Assembly: GCF_003097495.1 (NCBI RefSeq)
Contig: NZ_QEOP01000003.1
Location: 1-64,000 of the forward strand
DNA length: 64,000 bases
Reading direction: 5' to 3'
Source: Amnibacterium flavum
GTDB taxonomy: Bacteria > Actinomycetota > Actinomycetes > Actinomycetales > Microbacteriaceae
Positions 22,520 through 31,921 of this stretch are shown piece after piece; the first letter of the stretch is position 1, and each line of letters begins with the position of its first letter. The position numbers and the translations under genes are program-made. The notes under the pieces are model-generated. The model was not told the DNA's origin, searched no databases, and worked only from the letters and a program-made list of their open reading frames with translations.

Positions 22520-23152
22520 TCAGAGCGAGTGGATCCAGTTCTCGAGCAGCTTGATGCCCGCCTTGCCCGACTTCTCGGGGTGGAACTGGGTGGCGGAGAG
22601 CGGACCGTTCTCGACGGCTGCCACGAACGGCTCGCCGTGGGTCGCCCAGGTGACGGACGGCTCGCGGTGCGGACGCTGGACGTCGAGGGTCCATTCACGG
22701 GCGCCGAATGAGTGCACGAAGTAGAAGCGCTCCTCGTGGAGGCCCTCGAACAGCACCGAATCCTTGGGGGCGTCGATGGTGTTCCAGCCGACATGCGGGA
22801 GCACCGGGGCCCGGAGGAGGTCGACCACGCCGGGCCATTCGCCGAGCCCGTCGACGCCCTCGCCTCGCTCGATACCGCGGTCGAACATGACCTGCATGCC
22901 CACGCAGATGCCGAGGACGGGCCGCCCACCGGCGAGACGCCGATCGATGAGTTCGCCACCGCGGGCTCCTTCGAGCGCCGCCATCACCGCGGCGAATGCG
23001 CCGACACCGGGGACGAGGAGACCATCGGCCTCCTGCGCCCGTGCGCGATCACCGGTCAGTTCGACGTCGGCTCCGGCCGCCTCGAGCGCCTTGACGACCG
23101 AGTGGACGTTACCGCTGCCGTAGTCGAAGACGACGACCGAGGGCTTCGTCAC
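22520..23152 (-). CDS. hisH: Imidazole glycerol phosphate synthase, glutaminase subunit
   Basis: Class I glutamine amidotransferase of 210 residues that feeds ammonia to HisF. The nucleophile is Cys83 in GICVGMQ, the oxyanion strand is LPHVGWN, and the His-Glu pair is in FHPEKSG (~190). The GTG at 23152 overlaps the hisB stop as GTGA. hisF is not in this run; it must lie elsewhere. Confidence 0.95.
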   Translation of the reverse strand: MTKPSVVVFDYGSGNVHSVVKALEAAGADVELTGDRARAQEADGLLVPGVGAFAAVMAALEGARGGELIDRRLAGGRPVLGICVGMQVMFDRGIERGEGVDGLGEWPGVVDLLRAPVLPHVGWNTIDAPKDSVLFEGLHEERFYFVHSFGAREWTLDVQRPHREPSVTWATHGEPFVAAVENGPLSATQFHPEKSGKAGIKLLENWIHSL

Positions 23153-23772
23153 AGCGCGCCCTTGGTGGAGGGGACGCCGACGACGGCGGCGTCGTAGGCC
23201 TTGGCGAAGCGGAACGCACGAGCGAAAGCCTTGAACTCGGCCTCGGCGATGTGGTGTGCGTCGCGGCCGCGAAGCACGTCGACGTGAACCGTCAGAGCCG
23301 CCGCGAAAGTCACGGCCTCGAAGAAGTGCCGCACCATCGAGCCGGTGAAGTGACCGCCGATCAGGTGGAACTGGAACCCGTCGGGCTCACCGTCGTGCAC
23401 GAGGAACGGCCGGCCGGAGATGTCGACGACTGCGCGCGCGAGAGCTTCGTCGAGAGGGACCGTCGCGTCGCCGAACCGGGCGATGCCGGTCTTGTCGCCG
23501 AGGGCCTGCTTGATGGCGGTGCCGAGCACGATGCCCGTGTCCTCGACGGTGTGGTGGACATCGATGTGGATGTCGCCTGTGGCGCGCACCGTGAGATCGG
23601 TCAGCGAGTGCTTGGCGAACGCCGTCAGCATGTGGTCGAAGAACGGGACGCTCGTCGAGATGTCGGACGTGCCCGTTCCGTCGAGGTCGAGGGACAGCTC
23701 GATGGACGATTCGCTCGTCTCACGCGCGATCCGCGCGGCGCGCGCGCCCGACTCGGTACCTGCTGAAGTCAT
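23149..23772 (-). CDS. hisB: Imidazoleglycerol-phosphate dehydratase
   Basis: Mn-dependent dehydratase of 207 residues, monofunctional (no histidinol phosphatase domain). The two metal-binding histidine clusters are visible as HMLTAFAKH and HHTVEDTGI in the first half and as [10 protein letters not shown] and [12 protein letters not shown] in the second. It sits nine bases after hisC. Confidence 0.95.
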   Translation of the reverse strand: MTSAGTESGARAARIARETSESSIELSLDLDGTGTSDISTSVPFFDHMLTAFAKHSLTDLTVRATGDIHIDVHHTVEDTGIVLGTAIKQALGDKTGIARFGDATVPLDEALARAVVDISGRPFLVHDGEPDGFQFHLIGGHFTGSMVRHFFEAVTFAAALTVHVDVLRGRDAHHIAEAEFKAFARAFRFAKAYDAAVVGVPSTKGAL

Positions 23773-23781
23773 GATGCCAGT

Positions 23782-24876
23782 CTAGTTTTGCGCGGGGAGG
23801 GCGCCGTCAGTCCCCGAAAGGGCGGCGAGGAAGGCCGTCGTCTCGGCCTCGGTGCCCGCACTGACGCGGAGGCTGTTGGGGATGCCGAGATCGCGGATGA
23901 GGACGTCCTGGTCGAGGAGGTCCTGCCAGGTCCTGTGCGGATCGGCGACTCCCGCGAAGAGCACGAAGTTCGCCTGGCTGGGCCACGGCGAGTAGCCGAG
24001 CCTCGGCAGTTCGACGAGCAGCCGATCGCGCTGGGCCTTGATGTCGTCGACCATCGCGAGCATCTCGGTGGCGTGGCCGAGCGCCGCGATGGCGGCTGCC
24101 TGGGTGATCGCGGACAGGTGGTACGGAAGCCGGACGAGGCGCAGCGCATCGGTCACGGCGGGGTCGGCGGCGAGGTAGCCGACACGAGCGCCCGCGAAGG
24201 CGAAGGCCTTGCTCATGGTGCGCGAGACGACGAGGCGGGGGCGCCCTTCGAGGAGGGTGAGAGCGCTCGGCGTGCCGGTCGGCATGAACTCGGCGTACGC
24301 CTCGTCGACGAAGACGATGCCGTCGGTCGCGTCGTAGGCGGCCTCGATCGTCTCGAGCGACATGCCCGTGCCCGTCGGGTTGTTCGGTGCGCAGAGGAAG
24401 ACGAGGTCGGTGCGGGTCCGCTCGATCTCGCGCACGACGGTCTCGGGCGAGATCTCGAAGCCCGGGTCGCGGGCACCCTCGACCCACTGGGTGCCGGTCG
24501 CCGCCGAGAGGATCGAGTGCATCGAGTAGGTGGGAGGGAAGCCGAGGACACTTCGCCCGGGGCCGCCGAACGCCTGAAGCACGTGCTGCGTCACTTCGTT
24601 CGACCCGTTGGCCGCCCAGATGTTCTCGGCGGTCAGATCGTGACCGAGGTACCCGGCGAGACGCTCGCGGAGATCGGTGAACTCACGATCGGGGTACCGG
24701 TGGATGGTGAGGATCGCCTCGGCGACGCCTCGCACGATGTCATGCGCCACGTCTTCGGGGATGCCGTGGCTGTTCTCGTTGACGTTGAGGGCAACCTTCA
24801 CCTTGCGCTGCGGCGCACCGTACGGGGTCAGCCCTCGGAGGTCATCGCGGATGGGTAGGTCGTCGAGCGAAGTCAC
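23782..24876 (-). CDS. hisC: Histidinol-phosphate aminotransferase
   Basis: Fold-type I PLP aminotransferase of 364 residues. Visible are LNVNENSHGIP near the N-terminus, ANGSNEVTQHVLQAFGG, CAPNNPTGT, the PLP aspartate in VDEAYAEF, and the Schiff-base lysine in SRTMSKAFAFAG. It heads the hisC-hisB-hisH-priA run. hisD, often the first gene of actinobacterial his operons, is not present here, so the cluster is incomplete. Confidence 0.95.
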   Translation of the reverse strand: MTSLDDLPIRDDLRGLTPYGAPQRKVKVALNVNENSHGIPEDVAHDIVRGVAEAILTIHRYPDREFTDLRERLAGYLGHDLTAENIWAANGSNEVTQHVLQAFGGPGRSVLGFPPTYSMHSILSAATGTQWVEGARDPGFEISPETVVREIERTRTDLVFLCAPNNPTGTGMSLETIEAAYDATDGIVFVDEAYAEFMPTGTPSALTLLEGRPRLVVSRTMSKAFAFAGARVGYLAADPAVTDALRLVRLPYHLSAITQAAAIAALGHATEMLAMVDDIKAQRDRLLVELPRLGYSPWPSQANFVLFAGVADPHRTWQDLLDQDVLIRDLGIPNSLRVSAGTEAETTAFLAALSGTDGALPAQN

Positions 24877-24926
24877 CGATCGATTCTAGAACCGGGCCGC
24901 TGGCCGGGCCGTCCGCGGGACCCTGC

Positions 24927-25289
24927 TCAGTTCGAGTAAGCAGCGGGAATGGCGAGCGACTGACCGGGTGAGACGGCAGACGCCTCGAGACCGTTGAGGC
25001 GCTCGATGTCGGCGATGACGTCGCGCGGGTCGGCCTGCGGTGCGACGCGCTCGGCGACGGCCCACAGCGACTCGCCGTCGGCGACGGTCACGTAGGCGAA
25101 GTCGTCGGCACCCGATTCGAGCGATGCGGTCGCCGGAGCCGAGGACAGCGCGAACGACCCGATCAGCAGAGCGGCCGGGACGGTGATGAGGGTCGTGAGA
25201 ACGATGCGACCACGACGCGTGATGCGGAGCGGTGCCGCGGCGGCGCCGGAGTCGAAGCGGTGGGGGAAGGCGGGGGCCATGGTGCTCAT
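24927..25289 (-). CDS. Membrane-anchored LysM protein, possible SOS division inhibitor
   Basis: A 120-residue protein. It has a cytoplasmic N-terminus of ~27 residues, a transmembrane helix (IVLTTLITVPAALLIGSFAL, ~29-48), a short linker, and a LysM domain at ~65-115 (YVTVADGESLWAVAERV...DIERLNGLEASAVSPGQSLAIP). It is divergent from lexA, the position held by LysM-bearing SOS cell-division inhibitors such as Bacillus YneA and mycobacterial Rv2719c. SOS-box-like sites precede it. The inhibitor role is inference from architecture and location. Confidence 0.85.
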   Translation of the reverse strand: MSTMAPAFPHRFDSGAAAAPLRITRRGRIVLTTLITVPAALLIGSFALSSAPATASLESGADDFAYVTVADGESLWAVAERVAPQADPRDVIADIERLNGLEASAVSPGQSLAIPAAYSN

Positions 25290-25321
25290 GTCGGTCTCTT
25301 CTCAGTCTCTCTGGGCTTCAT

Positions 25322-25337
25322 TCGAACCCACGGGTGA
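25322..25337. promoter_or_regulatory. Weak SOS (LexA) box candidate upstream of the LysM gene
   Basis: TCGAACCCACGGGTGA matches 13 of 16 positions of the actinobacterial LexA consensus TCGAAC-RYRY-GTTYGA. It lies 33 bases before the LysM start. It is the weakest of the three candidates in this spacer because two T positions in the right half are lost. Confidence 0.4.
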
Positions 25338-25346
25338 AGACGTGTT

Positions 25347-25362
25347 CCGAATGTATCTTCGA
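25347..25362. promoter_or_regulatory. SOS (LexA) box candidate, LysM-proximal
   Basis: CCGAATGTATCTTCGA matches 13 of 16 consensus positions, including an RYRY centre and an intact right half TTCGA. It sits about 58 bases upstream of the LysM start. Confidence 0.55.
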
Positions 25363-25411
25363 ATCTCGAACACGTCAACCGCTGAGACTTCGCACCTTCT
25401 GCGCCGATCAT

Positions 25412-25427
25412 TCGAAGACACGCTCGA
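25412..25427. promoter_or_regulatory. SOS (LexA) box candidate, lexA-proximal
   Basis: TCGAAGACACGCTCGA matches 14 of 16 positions of the consensus. It lies 145 bases before the lexA start codon, which would place lexA under its own control with a fairly long leader. Confidence 0.6.
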
Positions 25428-25571
25428 ACGGTCATTGCTGTCGGCACCCGTCACCGGATACAGTTTCCATGTTCGAGAGAATCGAATCATCAGCCTCCGA
25501 CATCGGGTCCGGGAGCGTTCCGACGCCCGGTTCGATCGCGAGGTTCCGGGGGAGATACGTAAGGAGCACCA

Positions 25572-26243
25572 GTGGCCACCGAGAGCACCGGCACACGTCG
25601 GCGGAAGAGTCTGAGCGACAAGCAGCTCGCCATCCTCGAGATGATCCAGCGCTCCGTCGCCGGCCGTGGATACCCGCCGAGCATGCGCGAGATCGGCGAC
25701 GCCGTCGGACTGTCCTCGCTCTCAAGTGTCACGCATCAGCTCAATCAGCTCGAACTCTCGGGCTATCTGCGCCGCGACCCCAACCGGCCCCGGGCACTCG
25801 AGATCCTGATCGATCTCCCCGCCAACGACACCCACTCGCCGAGCGAGACGCAGTCAGCCCCTGTCGGCGACGCCGCGATGGTGCCTCTCGTCGGCCGCAT
25901 CGCGGCTGGTATCCCGATCACCGCGGAACAGCAGGTCGAGGAGGTCTTCCCGCTCCCCCGGCAGCTCGTCGGCAAGGGCGAGCTCTTCATGCTCAAGGTC
26001 GTCGGTGAATCGATGATCGACGCCGCCATCTGCGACGGCGACTGGGTGGTCATCCGTTCTCAGAGCACCGCGGACAACGGCGATATCGTCGCGGCGATGC
26101 TCGATGAGGAAGCGACCGTCAAGGTGTTCAAGCAGCGCGACGGCCACACCTGGCTGCTCCCCCGCAACTCGGCGTTCGAGCCGATCCTCGGCGACCACGC
26201 CCAGGTTCTCGGTGTCGTCACAGCGGTGCTGCGCTCGGTCTGA
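25572..26243 (+). CDS. lexA: LexA repressor of the SOS response
   Basis: A 223-residue repressor-protease. The winged-helix DNA-binding domain spans ~12-80 ([25 protein letters not shown]). The cleavage site is Ala112-Gly113 (RIAAGIPI), with catalytic Ser147 in GESMID and Lys184 in ATVKVF, all present. The GTG start has AAGGAG five bases upstream. The divergent LysM gene and the recA box at 34116 complete a recognisable SOS regulon in this window. Confidence 0.97.
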   Translation: MATESTGTRRRKSLSDKQLAILEMIQRSVAGRGYPPSMREIGDAVGLSSLSSVTHQLNQLELSGYLRRDPNRPRALEILIDLPANDTHSPSETQSAPVGDAAMVPLVGRIAAGIPITAEQQVEEVFPLPRQLVGKGELFMLKVVGESMIDAAICDGDWVVIRSQSTADNGDIVAAMLDEEATVKVFKQRDGHTWLLPRNSAFEPILGDHAQVLGVVTAVLRSV

Positions 26244-26275
26244 CCCGTTCCCTCGGTCCGCCCGGGCGGCGAATC

Positions 26276-26307
26276 GAAGATCGACCTGACGGATCAGGCC
26301 GATCTTC
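26276..26307. terminator. Terminator between convergent lexA and hflX
   Basis: GAAGATCG-a-CCTGA and TCAGG-c-CGATCTTC pair around CGGA: 13 pairs with one internal mismatch. The position between two convergent genes suggests use in both directions. Confidence 0.7.
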
Positions 26308-26320
26308 CGTCGCCGGCTTC

Positions 26321-27820
26321 TCAGATGAGGAAGGGCTCCAGCGCGGCGCGGTCCTCGGACCCGACGAGCGCGTGGAGAAGAGTGCCGCCCTCCTCGTACG
26401 TCGTCTCGAGCATCTGCCCGCGCTCGTGCACGAGTGCCACGAGGTCTCCGCGGTTGAACGGCACGAGCGCCCTCACCTCGTGACGGGGTCGCGGCAGCAG
26501 CTCCGAGATCCGCTCGAGCAGCTCGTCGATGCCTTCGCCGGTGCGAGCCGAGACGAACACCGCAGAAGGCTCGAGCCCGCGCAGGACCAGACGCTCGTCG
26601 GGGCTCGCGAGATCGCTCTTGTTGAAGACGACGAGTTCGGGGATGCCGCGCGCACCGACCTCGCCCACGACGTTGCGCACGGTGCTCAGCTGCGCGCCGG
26701 GGTCGGGATGCGATGCGTCGACGACGTGCACCAGCACGTCGGCGTCAGCGGTCTCCTCGAGCGTCGAGCGGAACGCCTCGACGAGCTGGTGCGGAAGGTT
26801 GCGCACGAACCCGACGGTGTCGGCGAGGGTGAAAGAGCGCCCGTCGCCCGTCTCGTACTTGCGGACGGTCGAGTCGAGGGTCGCGAACAGGGCGTTCTCG
26901 ACCAGCACGCCGGCCCGCGTGATGCGGTTCAGCAGGCTCGACTTGCCCGCGTTGGTGTAGCCGACGATCGCGACCGACGGCACCTCGTTGCGCTTGCGGT
27001 TCGCGCGCTTCGCATCGCGGGCGGGTTTCATGGCGACGATCTGCTTACGCAGCTTCGACATGCGGGTGTGGATGCGGCGACGATCGAGCTCGATCTTCGT
27101 CTCACCGGGACCTCGCGACCCCATGCCGGCACCCGCGCCACCCACCTGGCCACCGGCCTGGCGGGACATCGAGTCACCCCAACCGCGAAGACGGGGAAGC
27201 AGGTACTCGAGCTGAGCGAGCTCGACCTGCGCCTTGCCCTCCCGGCTCTTGGCGTGCTGGCTGAAGATGTCGAGGATGACCGCGGTGCGGTCGATGACCT
27301 TGACCTTGACGATGTCCTCGAGGGCACGACGCTGGCTCGGGGCGAGCTCGCTGTCGGCGATGACGGTGTCGGCACCGAGCACCTTCACCGTGTCGCGCAG
27401 CTCCTCGGCCTTGCCGCGACCGAAGTACGTGCTGGGGTCGGGATTCGGTCGCCGCTGTAGCAGGCCGTCGAGAACCTGGGCGCCAGCGGTCTCGGCGAGA
27501 GCGGCGAGCTCGCGCATCGAGTTCTCGGCGTCGGTCATGTTGCCCTGCGAGTACACGCCGATCAGGACGACGCGTTCGAGCCGCAGCTGGCGGTACTCGA
27601 CCTCGGTGACATCCTCGAGTTCGGTCGACAGACCGGCGACGCGACGCAGCGCCTGCCGGTCCGCGAGGTCGAACTGATCTCCGTCGTGAGCAGGGGTCGG
27701 GGTGAGCACGCTGCCGCGTGCCGGGAAGATGGCGTAGTCAGAGGAACGGCGTTCCGCCGCCTCGAGCACGCGCGCGACCACGTCGGCCTGCACCTCAGGT
27801 ACCTCGGGTCGTTCATTCAT
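26321..27820 (-). CDS. hflX: GTPase HflX
   Basis: Ribosome-associated TRAFAC GTPase of 499 residues that rescues or splits stalled ribosomes under stress (family knowledge). The order is an N-terminal extension (~1-75), the HflX nucleotide-binding-like domain (LIGVYSQGN...TYFGRGK), a coiled-coil with GSRGPGETKIELDRRR, the G domain with Walker A GYTNAGKSSL, G3 DTVGF and NKSD, and a C-terminal domain. I chose the ATG at 27820 (MNERPEV). A GTG four codons upstream is also open. Confidence 0.93.
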   Translation of the reverse strand: MNERPEVPEVQADVVARVLEAAERRSSDYAIFPARGSVLTPTPAHDGDQFDLADRQALRRVAGLSTELEDVTEVEYRQLRLERVVLIGVYSQGNMTDAENSMRELAALAETAGAQVLDGLLQRRPNPDPSTYFGRGKAEELRDTVKVLGADTVIADSELAPSQRRALEDIVKVKVIDRTAVILDIFSQHAKSREGKAQVELAQLEYLLPRLRGWGDSMSRQAGGQVGGAGAGMGSRGPGETKIELDRRRIHTRMSKLRKQIVAMKPARDAKRANRKRNEVPSVAIVGYTNAGKSSLLNRITRAGVLVENALFATLDSTVRKYETGDGRSFTLADTVGFVRNLPHQLVEAFRSTLEETADADVLVHVVDASHPDPGAQLSTVRNVVGEVGARGIPELVVFNKSDLASPDERLVLRGLEPSAVFVSARTGEGIDELLERISELLPRPRHEVRALVPFNRGDLVALVHERGQMLETTYEEGGTLLHALVGSEDRAALEPFLI

Positions 27821-27887
27821 GGGCGATAACACTATCTCCTGGATTCCGCTAAGTTTCCTCTATGTTCTGGTCGGTGAGGCAGCCCCG

Positions 27888-28502
27888 ATGAGTGCAGATC
27901 ACTACTTCTCCGCCGACCCGGGGAGCGAGCTGCGGCCGCGCCGCATTCCGGTCACCCTCGCCGGTCGCGAGTTCGAACTGACGACCGCGGGCGGGGTGTT
28001 CAGCCCCGATCACCTCGACTGGGGCACGAGCGTTCTCCTGTCCCACGTTCCGCCACCGCCACCGGGTGGTGATCTTCTCGATCTCGGTTGCGGATGGGGT
28101 CCGATCGGATTGTCACTCGCCCTCGAGTCGCCTCGCGCCACCGTGTGGGCAGTCGACGTCAACGAACGGGCGCTGGATCTGACGCGGAGGAACGCGTCAG
28201 AACTGTCTCTCGATAATGTCAACGCCGTTCACCCCTCGGATGTTCCCGAGGACATCAGCTTCCGCGTGATCTGGTCGAACCCGCCCATCCGCGTCGGCAA
28301 GGCAGAGCTGCACTCGATCCTCACGACCTGGCTGCCGAGACTCGCACCGGGCGGCGACGCCTGGCTGGTCGTTCAGAAGAACCTGGGGTCGGACTCACTG
28401 CAGCGCTGGCTCGAAGCCACGCTCACCGACGAGTTCACCGTCACCCGCGAGGCCACCAACCGGGGCTTCCGCGTCCTCCGCGTCCGCCGCAAGGGAGCCT
28501 GA
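27888..28502 (+). CDS. Class I SAM-dependent methyltransferase, RsmC-like C-terminal half
   Basis: A 204-residue enzyme. The SAM-binding Rossmann motif is DLLDLGCGWGPIGL (~64-77), and the catalytic NPPIR resembles the NPPFH of RsmC-type 16S rRNA guanine-N2 methyltransferases. It corresponds to only the catalytic half of E. coli RsmC. HYFSADPGSELRP near the start is typical of such single-domain actinobacterial homologues. The ATG at 27888 has GAGG upstream; the frame is open 23 codons further. It is divergent from hflX. The RNA target is inferred. Confidence 0.85.
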   Translation: MSADHYFSADPGSELRPRRIPVTLAGREFELTTAGGVFSPDHLDWGTSVLLSHVPPPPPGGDLLDLGCGWGPIGLSLALESPRATVWAVDVNERALDLTRRNASELSLDNVNAVHPSDVPEDISFRVIWSNPPIRVGKAELHSILTTWLPRLAPGGDAWLVVQKNLGSDSLQRWLEATLTDEFTVTREATNRGFRVLRVRRKGA

Positions 28503-28527
28503 GCGGGTTCCCTCCGAGCGGGTCGAC

Positions 28528-29403
28528 TCAGAGTTCGGCCGAACCCGAGAACACCAGCTCGGCCGGACCGCTCAGGGCGACGTGCTCGCCCTCCTCGGTC
28601 GGGAACATACGCACCCGGAGCACCCCGCCGGGCACTTCGACCCGCCAGAGGTCCGGAGCACCGGCACCCGCCCAGTAGCGCGTTGCGAGGGCCGCCGCAG
28701 CTGCGCCGGTTCCGCAGCTGAGGGTCTCGCCCACGCCTCGCTCGTGGACTCGCATGCTGATGCGCCCGATGCCGTCGGCGATGAGCGGATCGGCGGGGAG
28801 CACGAGCTCGACGTTCACGCCGTCGATCGGCTCGGGGTCGACGACGGGGATGTAGGCCAGGTCGGCGTTCGCGAGTTCGCCCTCGTCGGCGACGGCGAGG
28901 ACGACATGCGGGTTGGGCACGGTGATGCCGAGACCCGGTCGTGCAACGGGAAGGCTCTTGACGTGGACGAGCGGCTCCCCGCCCTCCAGATTCCAGCGGC
29001 CGAGGTCGACGGAGAAACCGTCGCCCGCGCGCTGGACGTCGCGCACTCCCCCACGGGTGCCGATCGCGATCGTGTCGCCGTCGGCGAGTTCGGCGAGGCC
29101 CTCTTCGAGGAGGAATCGGGTGAAGACCCGGATGCCGTTGCCGCACATCTCGGCCAGGCTGCCGTCGGCGTTGCGGTAGTCCATGAACCACTCCGCATCC
29201 GGGGTCTCCTCGAGTGCGGCAGCCCCCGCGGCGATGCTGCGCGATCGGACGGCGCGGAGGACACCGTCGGCGCCCACTCCGAAGTGACGGTCGCAGAGGG
29301 CGACCACCTGACTGGGGGTGAGGTCGTGCTCCCCGTCGGGGTCGGCGACGAGCACGAAGTCGTTTCCCGTGCCATGCCCCTTGGTGAAGGAAACGGTGGT
29401 CAT
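28528..29403 (-). CDS. dapF: Diaminopimelate epimerase
   Basis: Cofactor-independent epimerase of 291 residues making meso-DAP for lysine and, where used, peptidoglycan. The two active-site cysteines are Cys87 in EMCGNG and Cys230 in [16 protein letters not shown] opens the N-domain. The ATG overlaps the miaA stop as ATGA, linking it to the miaB-miaA pair. Confidence 0.96.
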   Translation of the reverse strand: MTTVSFTKGHGTGNDFVLVADPDGEHDLTPSQVVALCDRHFGVGADGVLRAVRSRSIAAGAAALEETPDAEWFMDYRNADGSLAEMCGNGIRVFTRFLLEEGLAELADGDTIAIGTRGGVRDVQRAGDGFSVDLGRWNLEGGEPLVHVKSLPVARPGLGITVPNPHVVLAVADEGELANADLAYIPVVDPEPIDGVNVELVLPADPLIADGIGRISMRVHERGVGETLSCGTGAAAAALATRYWAGAGAPDLWRVEVPGGVLRVRMFPTEEGEHVALSGPAELVFSGSAEL

Positions 29404-30347
29404 GCTCCGAGTTTAGGTGCGAGCAGGTCGAGCGCTTCCCGCAGCGGTTCGCCCGCCGTGATGTCGATCCGGTGCGCGTCGCGGTAGCGGCCGAACCAGG
29501 ATCGCTGTCGGCGGAGGTAGCGCCAGGTGAGCGCCGTCGTCTCGGTCACGGCATCGTCGACGCTCACGCCCTGCTCGAGGACGGCGATGGCCTGGGCGTA
29601 GCCGATGGCGCGGGAGGCGGTCGGGCCAGCGGCCAGCCCCTTCGGAAGCAGTGCTCGGACCTCGTCGAGGAGCCCCCCGTCGAACATCGCCTGGGCGCGG
29701 CCGGCCAGACGCTGCTTCAGTTCGGGTCGCCCTGCCAGCGGGACGTCGAGCAGGACCACCTCGGTCGGGGTCCAGAACGCCGCACCCTCGGGGAGGGTGG
29801 CGCTGTAGGGCCTGCCCGTGAGTTCGATGACCTCGAGCGCCCGGACGGCTCGGCGCCCGTTCGCCGGGTCGATGGCGTCTGCCGCTGCCGGGTCGGCCTC
29901 CGCCAATCTCCGCCAGATCGCGGCAGCGCCGTCGGCTTCGAGCTCGCGCTCGAGCCGGCCGCGGACGCCCTCGTCGGTGCCGGGGAACTGGAAGTCGTGG
30001 ATGAGGGCGGAGATGTAGAGTCCGGACCCCCCGACGAGGATCGGGACGGCGCCTCGGGCACGGATCGATTCGACCGCCCGGCGGGCCCGACTCTGGTAGT
30101 CGGCGACGGTCGAGACCTCATCGACCTCGAGCACGTCGAAAAGGTGGTGCGGGATGCCCCGTCTCTCGTCCGGGGAGAGCTTCGCCGTGCCGATGTCCAT
30201 GCCCCGGTAGAGCTGCATGGCGTCGGCGTTGACGATCTCCACCGCCGTCCCCCGTCCGGCGAGCGAGTCGGCGAGGTCGAGCGACAGAGCGCTCTTCCCG
30301 GTGCCGGTCGGACCGGCGATGACGATGAGCGGTACCGCTGCGTTCAC
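29400..30347 (-). CDS. miaA: tRNA dimethylallyltransferase
   Basis: Prenylates A37 of UNN-reading tRNAs. In 315 residues it shows the P-loop [10 protein letters not shown], the substrate segments [17 protein letters not shown] and [10 protein letters not shown], and the C-terminal [12 protein letters not shown]. The GTG at 30347 overlaps the miaB stop as GTGA, which fixes the start inside a much longer open frame. MiaA and MiaB act in sequence on the same base, so the coupling is functional. Confidence 0.95.
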   Translation of the reverse strand: MNAAVPLIVIAGPTGTGKSALSLDLADSLAGRGTAVEIVNADAMQLYRGMDIGTAKLSPDERRGIPHHLFDVLEVDEVSTVADYQSRARRAVESIRARGAVPILVGGSGLYISALIHDFQFPGTDEGVRGRLERELEADGAAAIWRRLAEADPAAADAIDPANGRRAVRALEVIELTGRPYSATLPEGAAFWTPTEVVLLDVPLAGRPELKQRLAGRAQAMFDGGLLDEVRALLPKGLAAGPTASRAIGYAQAIAVLEQGVSVDDAVTETTALTWRYLRRQRSWFGRYRDAHRIDITAGEPLREALDLLAPKLGA

Positions 30348-31876
30348 CGTCCGATGCGCAACGTGGGCAGACCGAGGGAGACCACGCGCGGCGCTCCCTG
30401 CTCGGCCGGCGCCGCCGACGGCACGGCGCAGGAGTCGGCCTCGGCTCGGTCCCAGGCGTCGCCGGCACGGGTGGGCGTGATGCGCAGCGGTGAACCCGAG
30501 GGGTCGTCGGCGAGCAGGTGGAACGGTGCCGCCTGCGTGACGACGGCGTGAACGAGGTCGCCGGGACGCGGCACGGGCGAGTGCTGGGGGACTTCGAAGT
30601 GGACGAGACGGTTGTCGCGGGCGCGGCCGCTCATACGGTGGGTCGCCCCGTCTTTCCGGCCTTCGCCGGACGCGACCAGCACCTCGACCCCGCGACCCAC
30701 CTGGGCGCGGTTCTCCTGCCAGGAGATGCGGTCCTGCAGTTCGGCGAGGCGCTCGTAACGCTCTTGGACGACCTGCTTGGGGATCTGGTCGGGCATGGTC
30801 GCAGCGGGCGTACCGGGACGGATGGAGTACTGGAAGGTGAATGCCGAGGCGAACCGCGACTGCTCGACCACACGCAGGGTGTCCTCGAAGTCCTCCTCGG
30901 TCTCGCCGGGGAATCCGACGATGATGTCGGTGCTGATCGCCGCGTCGGGGATGCGGTGCCGCACGCGATCGAGGATGCCGAGGAAGCGCTCGGAGCGGTA
31001 GGACCGGCGCATGGCTTTGAGGACCCGGTCGGACCCGGACTGGAGCGGCATGTGGAGCTGCGGCATCACGCTGGGCGTCTCCGCCATCGCGTCGATGACA
31101 TCGTCGGTGAACGCCGCGGGGTGCGGGCTGGTGAACCGGATGCGTTGGAGACCCTCGATCCGCCCCGCGGCGCGCAGCAGCTTCGCGAACGCCTGGCGAT
31201 CGCCGAACTCGACGCCGTAGGAGTTGACGTTCTGGCCGAGGAGGGTGACCTCGATGGCCCCGTCGGCCACGAGCGCCTCGATCTCGGCGAGCACGTCGCC
31301 GGGTCGGCGGTCCTTCTCCTTGCCGCGCAGGCTCGGAACGATGCAGAAGGTGCAGGTGTTGTTGCAGCCGACCGAGATCGAGACCCAGCCGCTGTAGGTG
31401 GAGTCGCGTTTTGTCGGGAGGGTCGAGGGGAAGACCTCGAGCGATTCGAGGATCTCGAGCTCGGCCGCCCCGTTGTGGCGCGCACGCTCGAGCAGGCTCG
31501 GGAGGGAGCCCATGTTGTGGGTGCCGAAGACGACGTCGACCCACGGCGCCTTCTCGAGGATGACGTTCTTGTCCTTCTGGGCGAGACAGCCGCCGACGGC
31601 GATCTGCATGCCCTCGCGACCGCGTTTGACCGACGCGAGCTGACCGAGGTTGCCGTAGAGCTTGTTGTCGGCGTTCTCGCGGACCGCGCAGGTGTTGATG
31701 ACCACGACATCCGCGTCGTCACCCTCGGCGGGCACATATCCTGCGGCCTCGAGTGATCCGCTGAGTCGCTCGGAGTCGTGCACATTCATCTGGCACCCGT
31801 AGGTGCGGACGATGTAGGTGCGGGGCGTCAGCGCGTCCGGCGACGGCGCTGCCGAACGATCGTCGAGAAGAGTCAT
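30344..31876 (-). CDS. miaB: tRNA-2-methylthio-N6-dimethylallyladenosine synthase
   Basis: Radical-SAM methylthiotransferase of 510 residues. The N-terminal UPF0004 domain binds a [4Fe-4S] cluster through cysteines in TYGCQMN, NTCAVR and GGCLAQ. The radical SAM CxxxCxxC motif is [13 protein letters not shown] domain fills ~395-465, followed by a Ala/Pro-rich tail. It adds the methylthio group to MiaA-modified A37. The gene follows recX by 45 bases in the same direction. Confidence 0.95.
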   Translation of the reverse strand: MTLLDDRSAAPSPDALTPRTYIVRTYGCQMNVHDSERLSGSLEAAGYVPAEGDDADVVVINTCAVRENADNKLYGNLGQLASVKRGREGMQIAVGGCLAQKDKNVILEKAPWVDVVFGTHNMGSLPSLLERARHNGAAELEILESLEVFPSTLPTKRDSTYSGWVSISVGCNNTCTFCIVPSLRGKEKDRRPGDVLAEIEALVADGAIEVTLLGQNVNSYGVEFGDRQAFAKLLRAAGRIEGLQRIRFTSPHPAAFTDDVIDAMAETPSVMPQLHMPLQSGSDRVLKAMRRSYRSERFLGILDRVRHRIPDAAISTDIIVGFPGETEEDFEDTLRVVEQSRFASAFTFQYSIRPGTPAATMPDQIPKQVVQERYERLAELQDRISWQENRAQVGRGVEVLVASGEGRKDGATHRMSGRARDNRLVHFEVPQHSPVPRPGDLVHAVVTQAAPFHLLADDPSGSPLRITPTRAGDAWDRAEADSCAVPSAAPAEQGAPRVVSLGLPTLRIGR

Positions 31877-31921
31877 GATCCGGTCAGTGTAAAGGCCCCC
31901 GCGCAGATGCCACGAGGCGAC

